Origin: Cohnella phaseoli
GTDB taxonomy: Bacteria > Bacillota > Bacilli > Paenibacillales > Paenibacillaceae
Reading direction: 5' to 3'
DNA: 64,000 nucleotides
Assembly (NCBI RefSeq): GCF_003386235.1
Contig: NZ_QRDZ01000039.1
Location: 29,562-93,561, forward strand
A program made the translations under genes and the position numbers. The notes under the pieces are model-generated. The model was not told where the DNA came from, ran no database searches, and saw only the letters and a program-made list of their open reading frames with translations. This document shows positions 52,826-62,139 of the stretch, piece by piece (the first letter of the stretch is position 1; each line of letters opens with the position of its first letter).

Positions 52826-53656
52826 TTACTTCAATCCGCTTATGAGCATACCTTTAGTCAAATACTTCTGAGCGAACAAGAACACCGCGGCCGTCGGGAT
52901 CAAGCTGAGAAAAATACCGGCCAATACAACCGGATAGTTGGTCACATATTGTCCTCGGAAATAGGAGATCCCTACGGTTATCGTCATTTTCTCCGGCGAA
53001 TTCAGGTAGATTAGCGGGTTGAGCAAATCGTTCCAATGGGCAATAAAATTGAGCACGGCCAACGTAGCTAACGACGCTTTAACGAGCGGAAGAAATATGG
53101 AGATGAAAATCCGAAACGGACTGCAGCCCTCCAGCTTGGCAGATTCGTATAAGGCGTCGGGAACGGACATCATATGCTGCCTTAGGAAAAATACGCCGAA
53201 CGCAGAGCCTGTCCAACTGGGAAGAATAAGCGCCCATAAGCTATTCATCAATCCTGCCGACTTCATAATAATGAATAAAGGAATCATCGTCACAACGGAA
53301 GGAATCATCATCACAATAAGCACCATTGCAAATAACGTATCGCGGCCCTTGAAATGCAGCTTAGCGAACACGAAGGCTGACATGGCGCTGGCGAAGACGC
53401 CGCCTACCGTGGCCAAGACGGTTACAAATACGCTGTTCCTAAAGAAGGAAAGCATCGGTACTTCGGTTACAACTTTTACGTAATTGTCCCATGTCCAGTT
53501 TTTCGGAATGAAGTTGCTGCCGGAAATAATTTCGTAGCTGCTTTTAAAAGAGGAAAGCAATAGCCATAAAAACGGAAGAACGATGATCAAACCTAGTCCG
53601 AGCAGAATCATAAAGTAGAGCAGCTTAAGTGAATGTTTTTCATTAATTGTCTCCAT
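52826..53656 (-). CDS. Carbohydrate ABC permease (MalG type), second locus
   Basis: 276-residue six-helix permease. The EAA loop reads LYESAKLEGCSPFRIFISIF near residue 180. GGAGGACC precedes the ATG. It pairs with the MalF-type permease at 53723 and again lacks a local ATPase. Confidence 0.92.
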   Translation of the reverse strand: METINEKHSLKLLYFMILLGLGLIIVLPFLWLLLSSFKSSYEIISGSNFIPKNWTWDNYVKVVTEVPMLSFFRNSVFVTVLATVGGVFASAMSAFVFAKLHFKGRDTLFAMVLIVMMIPSVVTMIPLFIIMKSAGLMNSLWALILPSWTGSAFGVFFLRQHMMSVPDALYESAKLEGCSPFRIFISIFLPLVKASLATLAVLNFIAHWNDLLNPLIYLNSPEKMTITVGISYFRGQYVTNYPVVLAGIFLSLIPTAAVFLFAQKYLTKGMLISGLK

Positions 53657-53722
53657 CGGGTCCTCCTGTCATGGGAGTCTGACGGAGTCAAACTCGCAGG
53701 TCTGTCCTATTCGGCGCACTCG

Positions 53723-54643
53723 TTAAAGATCGTAATGTACCCATCTCTTCTGGACTTTTAATTGAACAACCGTAACGATTAAGATAACGACGATCAAAAT
53801 ATAGGACAATGCCGAGGCATAGCCCATGCGGAACCCTTGAAACGCTTCTTTGAAAATGTACTGCACAATCGTTAATGTCGAATTGGCCGGCCCGCTAAGC
53901 AGATAAACTTCGCCGAACATCTGGAATGCCGTTATGATCTGCGTAACAAGGATAAAAAAGGTAGTTGGCGTAACCAACGGGATCGTAATCTTCCACATCT
54001 GCTGGAATTTCGATGCTCCGTCCACCCGACTGGCTTCGTAATAATCCGTTGGGACGTTTTGCAGCCCTGCCAGGAAGAGCAATGCAATGTATCCCATTCC
54101 AACCCACAACGTCATAATCGCAATCGAGCTCATCGCATGGTTCTCATCCATCCAATATACTTTGGACAGTCCGAGACCTTGCAGCATCTGATTAAGAAAT
54201 CCGTCGGCTCCGTACATATATCCCCATACCAAGGCGATGGCTACAACCGAGCAAGCTGTAGGGAAAAAGTAAGTGAGCCGAAAGAATTGGATGCCGCGCA
54301 GCTTCTGGTTTAACAACACCGCAAGCAGAAAGCCGAGAATGATCTTGGCCGGGATGGTGATGACCAGAAAGATCAGCGTATTGCTCATCGCTTTCCAGAC
54401 CAGGTCGTCCTCTATTAGCGTTCGGTAATTGGATATGCCGATCCATTCCGCTTTGCGCACAATATCCCAGCTTGTAAAGCTCATAGTGAAACCGAATAAA
54501 GCGGAATAATAGACTAAACCAATGCCCACAAACAAAGGGATGAGCAAAATAAACGCCCATAACGCGTCCGGGCTCATACGCCTCTTCTTCTTTGCAGACT
54601 TTATTACATCCGCATTCTTGTGCATATCTCGCAAAAGTTGCAC
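53723..54643 (-). CDS. Sugar ABC permease (MalF type), second locus
   Basis: 306-residue permease. A basic start (KSAKKKRRMSP) is followed by a first helix LWAFILLIPLFVGIGLVYY, and the EAA loop is YYEASRVDGASKFQQMWKIT. The start is uncertain: a GTG at 54643, or the ATG at 54625 six codons later; neither has a strong ribosome site. It forms a membrane pair with the MalG-type subunit. Confidence 0.9.
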   Translation of the reverse strand: MQLLRDMHKNADVIKSAKKKRRMSPDALWAFILLIPLFVGIGLVYYSALFGFTMSFTSWDIVRKAEWIGISNYRTLIEDDLVWKAMSNTLIFLVITIPAKIILGFLLAVLLNQKLRGIQFFRLTYFFPTACSVVAIALVWGYMYGADGFLNQMLQGLGLSKVYWMDENHAMSSIAIMTLWVGMGYIALLFLAGLQNVPTDYYEASRVDGASKFQQMWKITIPLVTPTTFFILVTQIITAFQMFGEVYLLSGPANSTLTIVQYIFKEAFQGFRMGYASALSYILIVVILIVTVVQLKVQKRWVHYDL

Positions 54644-54691
54644 CGCCTTAAGTAGGGGATAGCCTTACTCAACTATCCCCTAGCCTGTAGA

Positions 54692-56026
54692 TTATTGTTT
54701 CTCGAATTCTTTATTCACTTGTTCGTGGAGCGTCTCCAGTTCCTTTTTGATGTCCGCGTCCGGTCTTTCCATGATTTTCACGTCGGCATCCAGTTCCAAC
54801 TGGCTAATTTCGAAAAACTTCTTCGTAAAGGCGTAACCGATTCCGTCGTTATTGACGCCTTCGAGGAAAACTTTAAAGTGTGCCGGTTTTTGAGCGGCAA
54901 TTTCATTAATCAATGCGTCGTTAGCCAAGTCTTCTTTGAGCATGGGAACGCCGGTCGCCCGAAGCAGTTCTTGAGCTTGCTGGTTGTAGATGACAAATTG
55001 CATGAACTTCCATGCCGCATCCTTGTTTTTACTGTCTTGCGTAATGCTGAGCATATCCGGCCCGGCATACGTCTTCGTTTTCCCGTCTTTGCTCGGCATC
55101 GGCGCGATATCCCATTCAAAATCCTTAATGTCGCGATACACCGGGAAATTCCAGGCGCCGTTAATAGCCATCGCCACTTTGCCTGCCACGAACGGATCGA
55201 TATTTTTGTCGAGATCCTTTGGATTTGGAGCTACCTTGTCTTTCCAAATGAGCTCGTGCAGCCACGTTTTGAAATTCAGCATCTCCGGCGAATTGTAATT
55301 GCTATGCAGCTTGTCCGCTGTCGTAGGCTCGGTGCCGAAAGCGCCTGCCAAACCGGCAGCCATCGAGAATGTAGGAACGGAGAAGCCAAATCTCTTATCG
55401 GTCGTCAATTTCTGTGCTGCAGCCTTGAATTCGTCGATGGTCCAGCCGTTTTCCGGATAATCGATACCCGCTTCCTTAAAAGCCGTCATATTCACAAACA
55501 AGGTCGCACCCGTAACGTGCCAAGGCAGCGCATATTGCTTAGGATTGTCTTTTGGCCATTGGCCTTCTACTAGAAGCGATTCGGAAAGCTGATCTTTGCG
55601 GTCGTTCGCGCTTAAATAATCGTCGAGCGGAGCAAGCTGATTTTTCTCGACATATCCGTAAACGATTCCTACATGCATGCCGATGACATCGGCGGCCGAA
55701 TTCGAAGCGAGCTGGGTTTGCAGCTTCTGCCAGTATGCGCCCCATTCAAGCGGCTCAAATTCCACCGTAATGTTCGGATTCTCCGCTTGAAACCGACTGA
55801 TGACGTTTTTCCAAATTTCCACATCGCCGGGACCGTACCAGGTCGAAAACCGAATCGTTGTTTTTTCTCCATCGTTCTTTGCAGCTGTCTGCGAGCTTGC
55901 CGGCGCTTGCGTTCCGCTGTTCGTTCCTGTATTGGCAGATTTGTTATTGGAAGAACAAGCCGCTAGTACAAGCGATAGAATCAGAATAAAACCGATTGAT
56001 AAAACAGACATTTTTCTAAAACCCAT
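54692..56026 (-). CDS. Extracellular solute-binding lipoprotein, second locus
   Basis: 444 residues. The lipobox LAAC (Cys near residue 23) is followed by a Ser/Asn/Thr/Gly linker, then the carbohydrate-binding two-lobe fold beginning KTTIRFSTWYGPGDVEIWK. GGGGAC lies before the ATG. It is second in the operon, 33 bases after the cytosolic glycosidase-like gene. The bound sugar is presumably released by the secreted protein and degraded inside by the glycosidase-like enzyme. Confidence 0.92.
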   Translation of the reverse strand: MGFRKMSVLSIGFILILSLVLAACSSNNKSANTGTNSGTQAPASSQTAAKNDGEKTTIRFSTWYGPGDVEIWKNVISRFQAENPNITVEFEPLEWGAYWQKLQTQLASNSAADVIGMHVGIVYGYVEKNQLAPLDDYLSANDRKDQLSESLLVEGQWPKDNPKQYALPWHVTGATLFVNMTAFKEAGIDYPENGWTIDEFKAAAQKLTTDKRFGFSVPTFSMAAGLAGAFGTEPTTADKLHSNYNSPEMLNFKTWLHELIWKDKVAPNPKDLDKNIDPFVAGKVAMAINGAWNFPVYRDIKDFEWDIAPMPSKDGKTKTYAGPDMLSITQDSKNKDAAWKFMQFVIYNQQAQELLRATGVPMLKEDLANDALINEIAAQKPAHFKVFLEGVNNDGIGYAFTKKFFEISQLELDADVKIMERPDADIKKELETLHEQVNKEFEKQ

Positions 56027-56059
56027 GCTAATCCCGTCCCCTTTTTAGTGTTTGTATAA

Positions 56060-58672
56060 TCAGAAATGCAACGTGATTTCAGCGCTTCCGGTAAACCGCT
56101 CCACTGTGACCGTTTCCCGGCCCGCAGCGTACGTTCCGCCCGTTACGCCGAATGGCTTCCTGCCTTCCGGATGCGGAATACGCAGGCAAAGCGAATCCGG
56201 TTTTCTGTCTGAGCTGCTGCTGATGCGGGCTATAATCACTCCTTTCTCTAGTTGCGATTCAACATGCAAAGAGATCGGACCGAAATAGGTTGCGACTTCG
56301 TTCAATTCAATCGATTTGCCATGCTCGAGCCATGCTCTTGGAATACCCGGCAGCAGGTTTAGCGTCCGACCGGATTCCATATAAAGCATCCAGCGCGTTT
56401 GCAGCAGGAACCAGCCTTCTTCATGCGTTTTATGCGGGCTGGCATGCCAGTAATGCTCCCAGAACGTATACGTTTCACGATCGGCCAATCCCGCGAAGCC
56501 GTTATAATAGGCTTTCAGGAACGGTTTTACTTCTCCCCGCAGCAGATGCACGAAGGGGTGAATGCTATAGTACGGTTGACTTAAAGCGACATTCCTCATG
56601 CACATCAGTTCATTGTGAAATTGAAGTAAAAATTGAGCCGATTGCTCGTCTGCCTGCAATACTTCTTGAAATACGAGATACAGGGGGCCGAGCAGCGAGT
56701 CGCGAGCAACGACAGATCCATGCGTTAACCACTTGGCACTCTCCGCATACAGGGAAAGCGGGCCTCTGTGTTCAACCCATGGGGGCGCAGTAGGCACCCA
56801 TGTACCGTCGGCAAGCGGCACAACCGGCGACAATGCCATCGCCTGGTGAAAGCCCTCGCGGATATTCGTCTTTAGCTCCTCGGCAAACTCGCCGATTTGT
56901 GCCGCTTTGACCGGATCGGAAGCCGCCAGCATTTCCGCCAACCGACTCACTCCGATGTAAGCGTATCCATTTAACATGAAGGAATGAAACGGATCTTCCG
57001 GGTCTGCCGTTTTCCCTTCCAACATGCCGTAGCCTTTGCCCCTTAGCTGCTCTGTCCTATTTCGCTCTCGCCATGCGACGATATAGTCGTAAGCTTTTAA
57101 CAAATTCTCTTTGATTTGCGCAAGCCAAACCTCGTCGCGCGTATAGCGATAATGTTCTCCAAAGCTCCATAACGCGGCGCCCGTCTCAAGCATGTATCCG
57201 CCGAAATTCTGAATGAACCCGTCCTCATGCTGCTTGTCCAAAAAAAACTGCAGAGACCTTGCCGCTACGTCGTGCCCCCCCATAGATTCCATAAACTGAA
57301 TGATCGGAGCGCTCTCCGAGCCGATTGCCGTATAGACGCCGATCGTCGGGACGATCGTCCCTTCGGGCTCTATTCCGTAGGAAACCAGGTCGAGGTGAAG
57401 CAATCCGGCGCGGATCATTTCGTCCAGCCGCTGCTCCGGAACCCGAATGCGAGCGGCGCGGTCGAGTTTGCCTTTCCAGAAGCTGCGACATTCTTCCAGC
57501 CGCGAGGAGAAGCTTTGCTTGATTAGCCGTTCAGCTCTCAGATGAGATATCGGGCGATGCGGCAAGAAAAATTCGAAGACGGCCGTTTCGCCGGGAAGGA
57601 TGAGAATGGCCGTTTCCTCTTCCGTAAGCGGTTCTCCGTTTAACTTGGATACGCAGCAGACGCGATCACTCGAATATTGTACAAAACCGCTGAGATTATC
57701 GAATGTGTAATGCTTGTCGTTATTCATCATAATTGCGTTAGGCACCGGATTCTTAAACCAGGCATATCGAGGTACCCGCGCCGTATTCGTCGCTGTTGCC
57801 CGGAAGTAGAGCACTGTCTCCTCATCCGGATTTAATTCGTTTGGCAGCAGCTGTTCCCGTTTCGCCGTTTGCTCTTCATTAAGCATATGTCCAAATCCAT
57901 AGCCATCCGCTACCAAGTAATGCGAACCGCGAAGCGTCTGCTCGTTAAGCGGATTTGACTCGTACGAAGCGAAAGATACAGTTCGATAGGTGATGTCGTC
58001 ATCCACAATGGTCGAGTGCAAAATAGGCAGTACGCCTTCCTCAAGCCTTCTTGATATATTTTCAACGCAACCGATTCCGCGCCCTAACATAAAACGATAG
58101 CGTACGGCTTGATCCTCCAGCTCGGTCAGCGCAGTTTCAAAACCGTGAAACCTTGGCTGTACCCAATCCCACAGCAGCTCTTCTCCGCCGACTCCCCTGA
58201 AACCGATCCCGAAGATTCGAATATCGCGGGATAAGCCTAGCCAAGTCTGGGCTGGCAGATCCCGTGTGCAAGCCGCGGCATTCTCGAAGTTTTCCTCCGG
58301 TTCCGCTTCGATTTTCTGCAATTGGTTAAGCAGCCCTTGAGCATGAGTGTCCCGTTCAATCTGTTCGTATGAACGCTCGTCCGTCTGTTCGGTAACCATG
58401 ACACCGTAAGCCGGAATGTAGATCGGATACTGCTCGTGGACATCAAGCAAGAAAAAACTGAAAGGATGGTTGTCCGTCGAGACCGTCACGATCGGCTTTT
58501 TATTCGCTGCTCTTGAAGATAAATCTACCGAAATCGTCAACCTTGCCGCTCTGCCGTCAATAGCAAAGCTGCCTTGGGAAATTGTACCGCTCCCCTTGAC
58601 GATCGCTTCATGGATAACGGTTCCCCCGTCTACTGCAATTGTTCCGTCTACAGGTCCTTCTTTCCATTCCAC
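56060..58672 (-). CDS. Cytosolic six-hairpin glycosidase-like protein
   Basis: 870 residues with no signal peptide. An N-terminal beta-sandwich (about 1-330) is followed by an (alpha/alpha)6-barrel: LDEMIRAGLLHLDLVSYGIE, then ALWSFGEHYRYTRDEVWL, NGYAYIGVSRLAEML, ETYTFWEHYWHASP and EGWFLLQTRWML. The layout resembles GH63/GH78/GH95-type enzymes, but I cannot assign a family. The GTG at 58672 has no ribosome site nearby; an AGGAG lies 10 bases before an in-frame CTG 18 bases upstream, which would add LIKHIA. It is first in the ABC operon, about 70 bases from a distinctive promoter. Confidence 0.78.
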   Translation of the reverse strand: MEWKEGPVDGTIAVDGGTVIHEAIVKGSGTISQGSFAIDGRAARLTISVDLSSRAANKKPIVTVSTDNHPFSFFLLDVHEQYPIYIPAYGVMVTEQTDERSYEQIERDTHAQGLLNQLQKIEAEPEENFENAAACTRDLPAQTWLGLSRDIRIFGIGFRGVGGEELLWDWVQPRFHGFETALTELEDQAVRYRFMLGRGIGCVENISRRLEEGVLPILHSTIVDDDITYRTVSFASYESNPLNEQTLRGSHYLVADGYGFGHMLNEEQTAKREQLLPNELNPDEETVLYFRATATNTARVPRYAWFKNPVPNAIMMNNDKHYTFDNLSGFVQYSSDRVCCVSKLNGEPLTEEETAILILPGETAVFEFFLPHRPISHLRAERLIKQSFSSRLEECRSFWKGKLDRAARIRVPEQRLDEMIRAGLLHLDLVSYGIEPEGTIVPTIGVYTAIGSESAPIIQFMESMGGHDVAARSLQFFLDKQHEDGFIQNFGGYMLETGAALWSFGEHYRYTRDEVWLAQIKENLLKAYDYIVAWRERNRTEQLRGKGYGMLEGKTADPEDPFHSFMLNGYAYIGVSRLAEMLAASDPVKAAQIGEFAEELKTNIREGFHQAMALSPVVPLADGTWVPTAPPWVEHRGPLSLYAESAKWLTHGSVVARDSLLGPLYLVFQEVLQADEQSAQFLLQFHNELMCMRNVALSQPYYSIHPFVHLLRGEVKPFLKAYYNGFAGLADRETYTFWEHYWHASPHKTHEEGWFLLQTRWMLYMESGRTLNLLPGIPRAWLEHGKSIELNEVATYFGPISLHVESQLEKGVIIARISSSSDRKPDSLCLRIPHPEGRKPFGVTGGTYAAGRETVTVERFTGSAEITLHF

Positions 58673-58743
58673 TGCGATATGTTTGATCAGACCTGAACAC
58701 TCCTCTCTATCGTTCCGAACTTTGATCCGTTTGAACTGTTATA

Positions 58744-58791
58744 AGTGTAGCAAGCGCACCTTAGAAAGCGTTACCAAAATTATGACTTGTT
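58744..58791 (-). promoter_or_regulatory. Shared-motif promoter of the second importer operon
   Basis: Minus strand: AAGTCATAATT, TAACGCTTTCT and then, 15 bases from the AAGCG core, an extended -10-like TGCTACACT. The same blocks at the same spacing lie before the GH36 gene. The GAAAGCGTTACCA core also resembles a cre (CcpA) site. Confidence 0.6.
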
Positions 58792-58797
58792 CCGTTT

Positions 58798-59712
58798 TTA
58801 GCTGTCATGAATTATCACCGGTTTATACTTGAAACGTTGCTTATCCACAGAATTGCGGTAGGTTACCGGCGTCCAGCCCGTATATTGTTTAAATAAGGAA
58901 TGAAAATGTTGCCGGCTCCCCATTCCGACATATTCGGAAATATCAATAATCGGACTATCGGTTCTCAACAACAGCATTTTGGCCTTCTCCATCCGCAGGG
59001 ATGTCAAGTATTCCGTAATCGTCGAACCGGTAACGGATTTAAAGATACGTTGAAGATAGCCCACATGCAGGTTAACATGAGCGGCGATCTCTTTAACGCG
59101 TATTTGACGATCGTAATTATGCTGCAAATACTCTATGCACTTCTTAATATAGTAGTTCGTCTGCGGCTGCCCTTCCTTGGATTGTTCCCAGAGCCGGGAA
59201 ATACGGATCAACAGCTGCATGAATAATATTCTCGCCATCGCCCCGTCTTCCGAATATTGGTTGTCCAGTTCAAGCACGAGACTTTTTAGCACATGGTACA
59301 GTTCATCCGGGTCGGCCAGCAGCAAATAAGGACCCTGGAAGCGGACAAGGGCTGCAAACGATTCTTCCTTCTCCGCCAGCTCCTTCATGGAAGGAAAGAT
59401 ATCTTGGCGTTTAGTGAAGTGAAATTCTACATTTAACATTCTGCAGGCGATTTCATCCACGATGAGTCGATGAGGGACATTCCCGTCCAGCAAAATGAAT
59501 TCGCCCTTTTTCAGTTCCACGCGATCCGTTACGCCATTTGCCAGTTTAAGCTCGACAAAGCATTCTCCGCTGATCACGTACATAATTTCCGTCAAATTGT
59601 GATGATGGAAATTCATCGATAGATTCTGATATTGCTTAAAGTAGTAGGCCATAATTTGAGGCTCGTAATCCTGCTGCAGCAGATTAGGTTGGAACAACGA
59701 TCCGATTTCCAT
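58798..59712 (-). CDS. AraC family regulator of the second glycan locus
   Basis: 304 residues. The N-terminal cupin (FHHHNLTEIMYVISGECFVE, GEFILLDGNVPHRL) senses a sugar. The C-terminal AraC domain has VKEIAAHVNLHVGYLQRIFK and IIDISEYVGMGSRQHFHSLF, ending YTGWTPVTYRNS. I chose the ATG at 59712, which has GGAAAGGA 11 bases upstream. It is transcribed toward the ABC operon, and its stop lies just beyond the shared-motif promoter, so it probably controls that promoter and the GH36 one. A MITE-like element sits immediately 5'. Confidence 0.88.
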   Translation of the reverse strand: MEIGSLFQPNLLQQDYEPQIMAYYFKQYQNLSMNFHHHNLTEIMYVISGECFVELKLANGVTDRVELKKGEFILLDGNVPHRLIVDEIACRMLNVEFHFTKRQDIFPSMKELAEKEESFAALVRFQGPYLLLADPDELYHVLKSLVLELDNQYSEDGAMARILFMQLLIRISRLWEQSKEGQPQTNYYIKKCIEYLQHNYDRQIRVKEIAAHVNLHVGYLQRIFKSVTGSTITEYLTSLRMEKAKMLLLRTDSPIIDISEYVGMGSRQHFHSLFKQYTGWTPVTYRNSVDKQRFKYKPVIIHDS

Positions 59713-59766
59713 TTTCGTATCGATCCTTTCCAGCAAATTTAGTCTTATTTTGTATGAAGATTGTAT

Positions 59767-59933
59767 CTAGGGCGTGTATGCATACTCTGAGGATAGCAGA
59801 TTTTGCCGAATTTTCGTTCCTTGCAAGGAACTTTTGTGAAGGCGTACCGGGGGTACGTCAAGCAAAAGTGACGATGCAGGGGGCGAAAAGGCGGTGAAAG
59901 ATGCCCCTGAGCGGGTTTGCATACACGACCTAG
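59767..59933. mobile_element. MITE-like element, copy 2 (167 bp)
   Basis: Terminal inverted repeats CTAGGGCGTGTATGCATAC and GTTTGCATACACGACCTAG match in 17 of 19 positions. Internally it has a perfect 16-base palindrome GTTCCTTGCAAGGAAC and a CGTACC-GGG-GGTACG hairpin. Bases 59878-59917 equal the inverse of the copy 1 interior with one mismatch. It is non-coding and lies about 50 bases before the AraC start, next to a TACAAT box. Confidence 0.78.
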
Positions 59934-60036
59934 CACAATAGACTAAAGTTCAATGCCCGGAAGTTCGCAGCTATTAAAAGAGCCCCCCTACTTGCCATAC
60001 AGGCAAAGCGGAAGGCGATTAAATTCAGGCAAAAAT

Positions 60037-62139
60037 TCACTTCTCTATCAGCAATTCAAAAAGTCTAGCGCTATGGATCGACGGCATGGATATCGTTAAT
60101 TTCCCGGATTCCCGATCCCAATGCCAGTCGCAATCTTGTCGTTGCGGGTATCCGCAACGAATTGCAGTTGTCTTATGTTTTAACTCCGGTAACAGCAATT
60201 CGACGGTATCTTCATCGCTTTCCAGACGCCATACCGCCAAGTATGCCGTAGACTCGCAGCGCAGCCCCAGACTTAACCATGAATCACCGTACGAAGGCAG
60301 CCCCAGCGGCCAAAATGGCAAACCAACTGCCAGCTCATTTCGGATTTTTTTATAAAATTCCAATCCTTCTCGAATGAGTTCGAAGCGATTCGGCGAAATT
60401 TCCGCCAAATGCCCGCTCTGGTGTACTCTCATCAGCATGCAATTGACGAGGTTGAAAATAACTTCTTCCTCGGTGCCGTCCCTGAGCGGATAAGACCAGA
60501 CCGCACATTGCTCGGGGGTTAGAGCCGCCGGAGCTCCTGCAACAATAGCGGCATATTTGCGATAATCCGTCTGATCGCTGCTCGACTGGATGCTAAGGCG
60601 GCTAAGCAGCGCATAATCCATGCGCATTCCCCCGCTTGCGCAGTTTTCGATGACGAGCTCGGGATAACGCTCGAATACGTTGTCGAGCCACTGCAGATAG
60701 GCGCGATTATGCTGGAGAAGACCGTCGCCGAAGCTATCCGCGTCAATCTCGGTGCCGATTCCTGCATTAATGTTGTAGTCCATTTTGATATAACCGATTC
60801 CCAGTTCCCCAATAAGCCGATCCATCACTTCATCCGCATACTTCACCACTTCGGGATTGCGATAATCCAATTGGTAGCGGCCGTGATCGATCACCCGTTC
60901 TCCATGCCGTACGAAAAACCAGTCGTCGCTTACTTGGCTCGCAAGCGGACACCGAATCCCCATCACTTCAAGCTCCAGCCATAAACCCGGAACCATCCCC
61001 TTACTGCGAATATAGTCCGTAACTTCTTTTAATCCGCCGGGAAAGCGCTGCTGCGAAGGCTCCCATAACCCAACTGAATCCCACCAGTCCCCGTCCGTAT
61101 ACCAGCCGGCGTCGATGCAGTAATATTCACACCCCGCCTTGGCGGAGGCATCGACCAAAGGTATGATTTTCTCCGTCGTCGGATCGGCGAACAGACAGTT
61201 CATGTAGTCATTGAAAATAACGGGAAGTCGTTCATTGTCCCTGTTGGGCCGTCTGATCGCCCGACGATAGCGAGTAAGCTGGCCGACCGCCTGTTCAAAG
61301 CCGCCTTTGACAATACCGACGCCAACCGGAACCGCTACAAACGTCTCCCCCGGCGCAAGCTTTTTCCACCAATGATTTTCATTTTCCGTCGGCCCGCTAA
61401 GCTGCAAGTACAGTTGGTTCGCCGCATCGCTAATCTCCCAATGCCAGGAGCCGTTGTGTTCGATTTGCCAGATTAAGGCGGTACCCTGAGCGCTATTCTC
61501 GAAGCATCCCATCGGAATGAAGCCCTCGGACGACCATGTTCCTGAAGTGCTGTAAGAAAGCCGCTTCAAGGACGAGTTGTTCGCCCGCGTCAATCCGAGT
61601 TCCGGCATCGTATGGCTTCTCCACTGCATTTCGCCATGCCACGTATTATGCGCGACAGATAGACGGCCCTGATGTTCCCAACTCGTATCCCCTCCCTTGG
61701 CGATACCTGTCAAGGCGAAGGAAGAGATATATTCAAGCGCGATAGAGCTATTCGAGTGATTCACGACTTCAGTCCAGGCACGTACGACCGGGATTTGATC
61801 GAAAAACTGGTAATGCACCGTCACGACTAGCCCGTCATCCTCCATAACGATTTCCAGCTTGCGGCCATGGGCATTGCGTCCGTCGTGGTGAGTTACATAT
61901 TTCAACCGGTAACCAGGCAATGTGCCCGTATATTTGGAGCCGTGATGATCGTCCTGATTCAGACCCGTTGCCTGAATTTCGACAATGCGAAACTTGCGCC
62001 GAACCTCTTCGGCTTCAAGCTTATCTGCGACTGGCGGAAACGGCGAGAAATGCAGCAATCGAACATCTCTGCTATCCGTAACTTCCGCTTCGAAATACAG
62101 TCCATTTTCATGTATGGAAATATTGGCAAACTGCTTCAT
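60037..62139 (-). CDS. Alpha-galactosidase, GH36
   Basis: 700-residue cytosolic enzyme of the GH36 clan (GH-D), releasing alpha-linked galactose. The N-terminal beta-supersandwich fills about 1-300. The (beta/alpha)8 barrel follows, with the nucleophile Asp in GYIKMDYNINAG and the acid/base Asp in SIQSSSDQTDY, plus CIDAGWY, WLELEVMG and ENCASGGMRMDYALL, the usual substrate-binding stretches. The C-terminal beta-sandwich ends at ARLFELLIEK. Galactose released here could enter the galK-galE-galT pathway at 11.7-15.5 kb. It is a single-gene unit with the shared-motif promoter upstream. Confidence 0.94.
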   Translation of the reverse strand: MKQFANISIHENGLYFEAEVTDSRDVRLLHFSPFPPVADKLEAEEVRRKFRIVEIQATGLNQDDHHGSKYTGTLPGYRLKYVTHHDGRNAHGRKLEIVMEDDGLVVTVHYQFFDQIPVVRAWTEVVNHSNSSIALEYISSFALTGIAKGGDTSWEHQGRLSVAHNTWHGEMQWRSHTMPELGLTRANNSSLKRLSYSTSGTWSSEGFIPMGCFENSAQGTALIWQIEHNGSWHWEISDAANQLYLQLSGPTENENHWWKKLAPGETFVAVPVGVGIVKGGFEQAVGQLTRYRRAIRRPNRDNERLPVIFNDYMNCLFADPTTEKIIPLVDASAKAGCEYYCIDAGWYTDGDWWDSVGLWEPSQQRFPGGLKEVTDYIRSKGMVPGLWLELEVMGIRCPLASQVSDDWFFVRHGERVIDHGRYQLDYRNPEVVKYADEVMDRLIGELGIGYIKMDYNINAGIGTEIDADSFGDGLLQHNRAYLQWLDNVFERYPELVIENCASGGMRMDYALLSRLSIQSSSDQTDYRKYAAIVAGAPAALTPEQCAVWSYPLRDGTEEEVIFNLVNCMLMRVHQSGHLAEISPNRFELIREGLEFYKKIRNELAVGLPFWPLGLPSYGDSWLSLGLRCESTAYLAVWRLESDEDTVELLLPELKHKTTAIRCGYPQRQDCDWHWDRESGKLTISMPSIHSARLFELLIEK

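Noticed and set aside
58764..58777. A plain cre (CcpA) site before the second importer operon.
   Set aside because: The first position does not match, and the similarity to the GH36 promoter extends well beyond a cre site, so a specific regulator is the better primary explanation; CcpA may still contribute.
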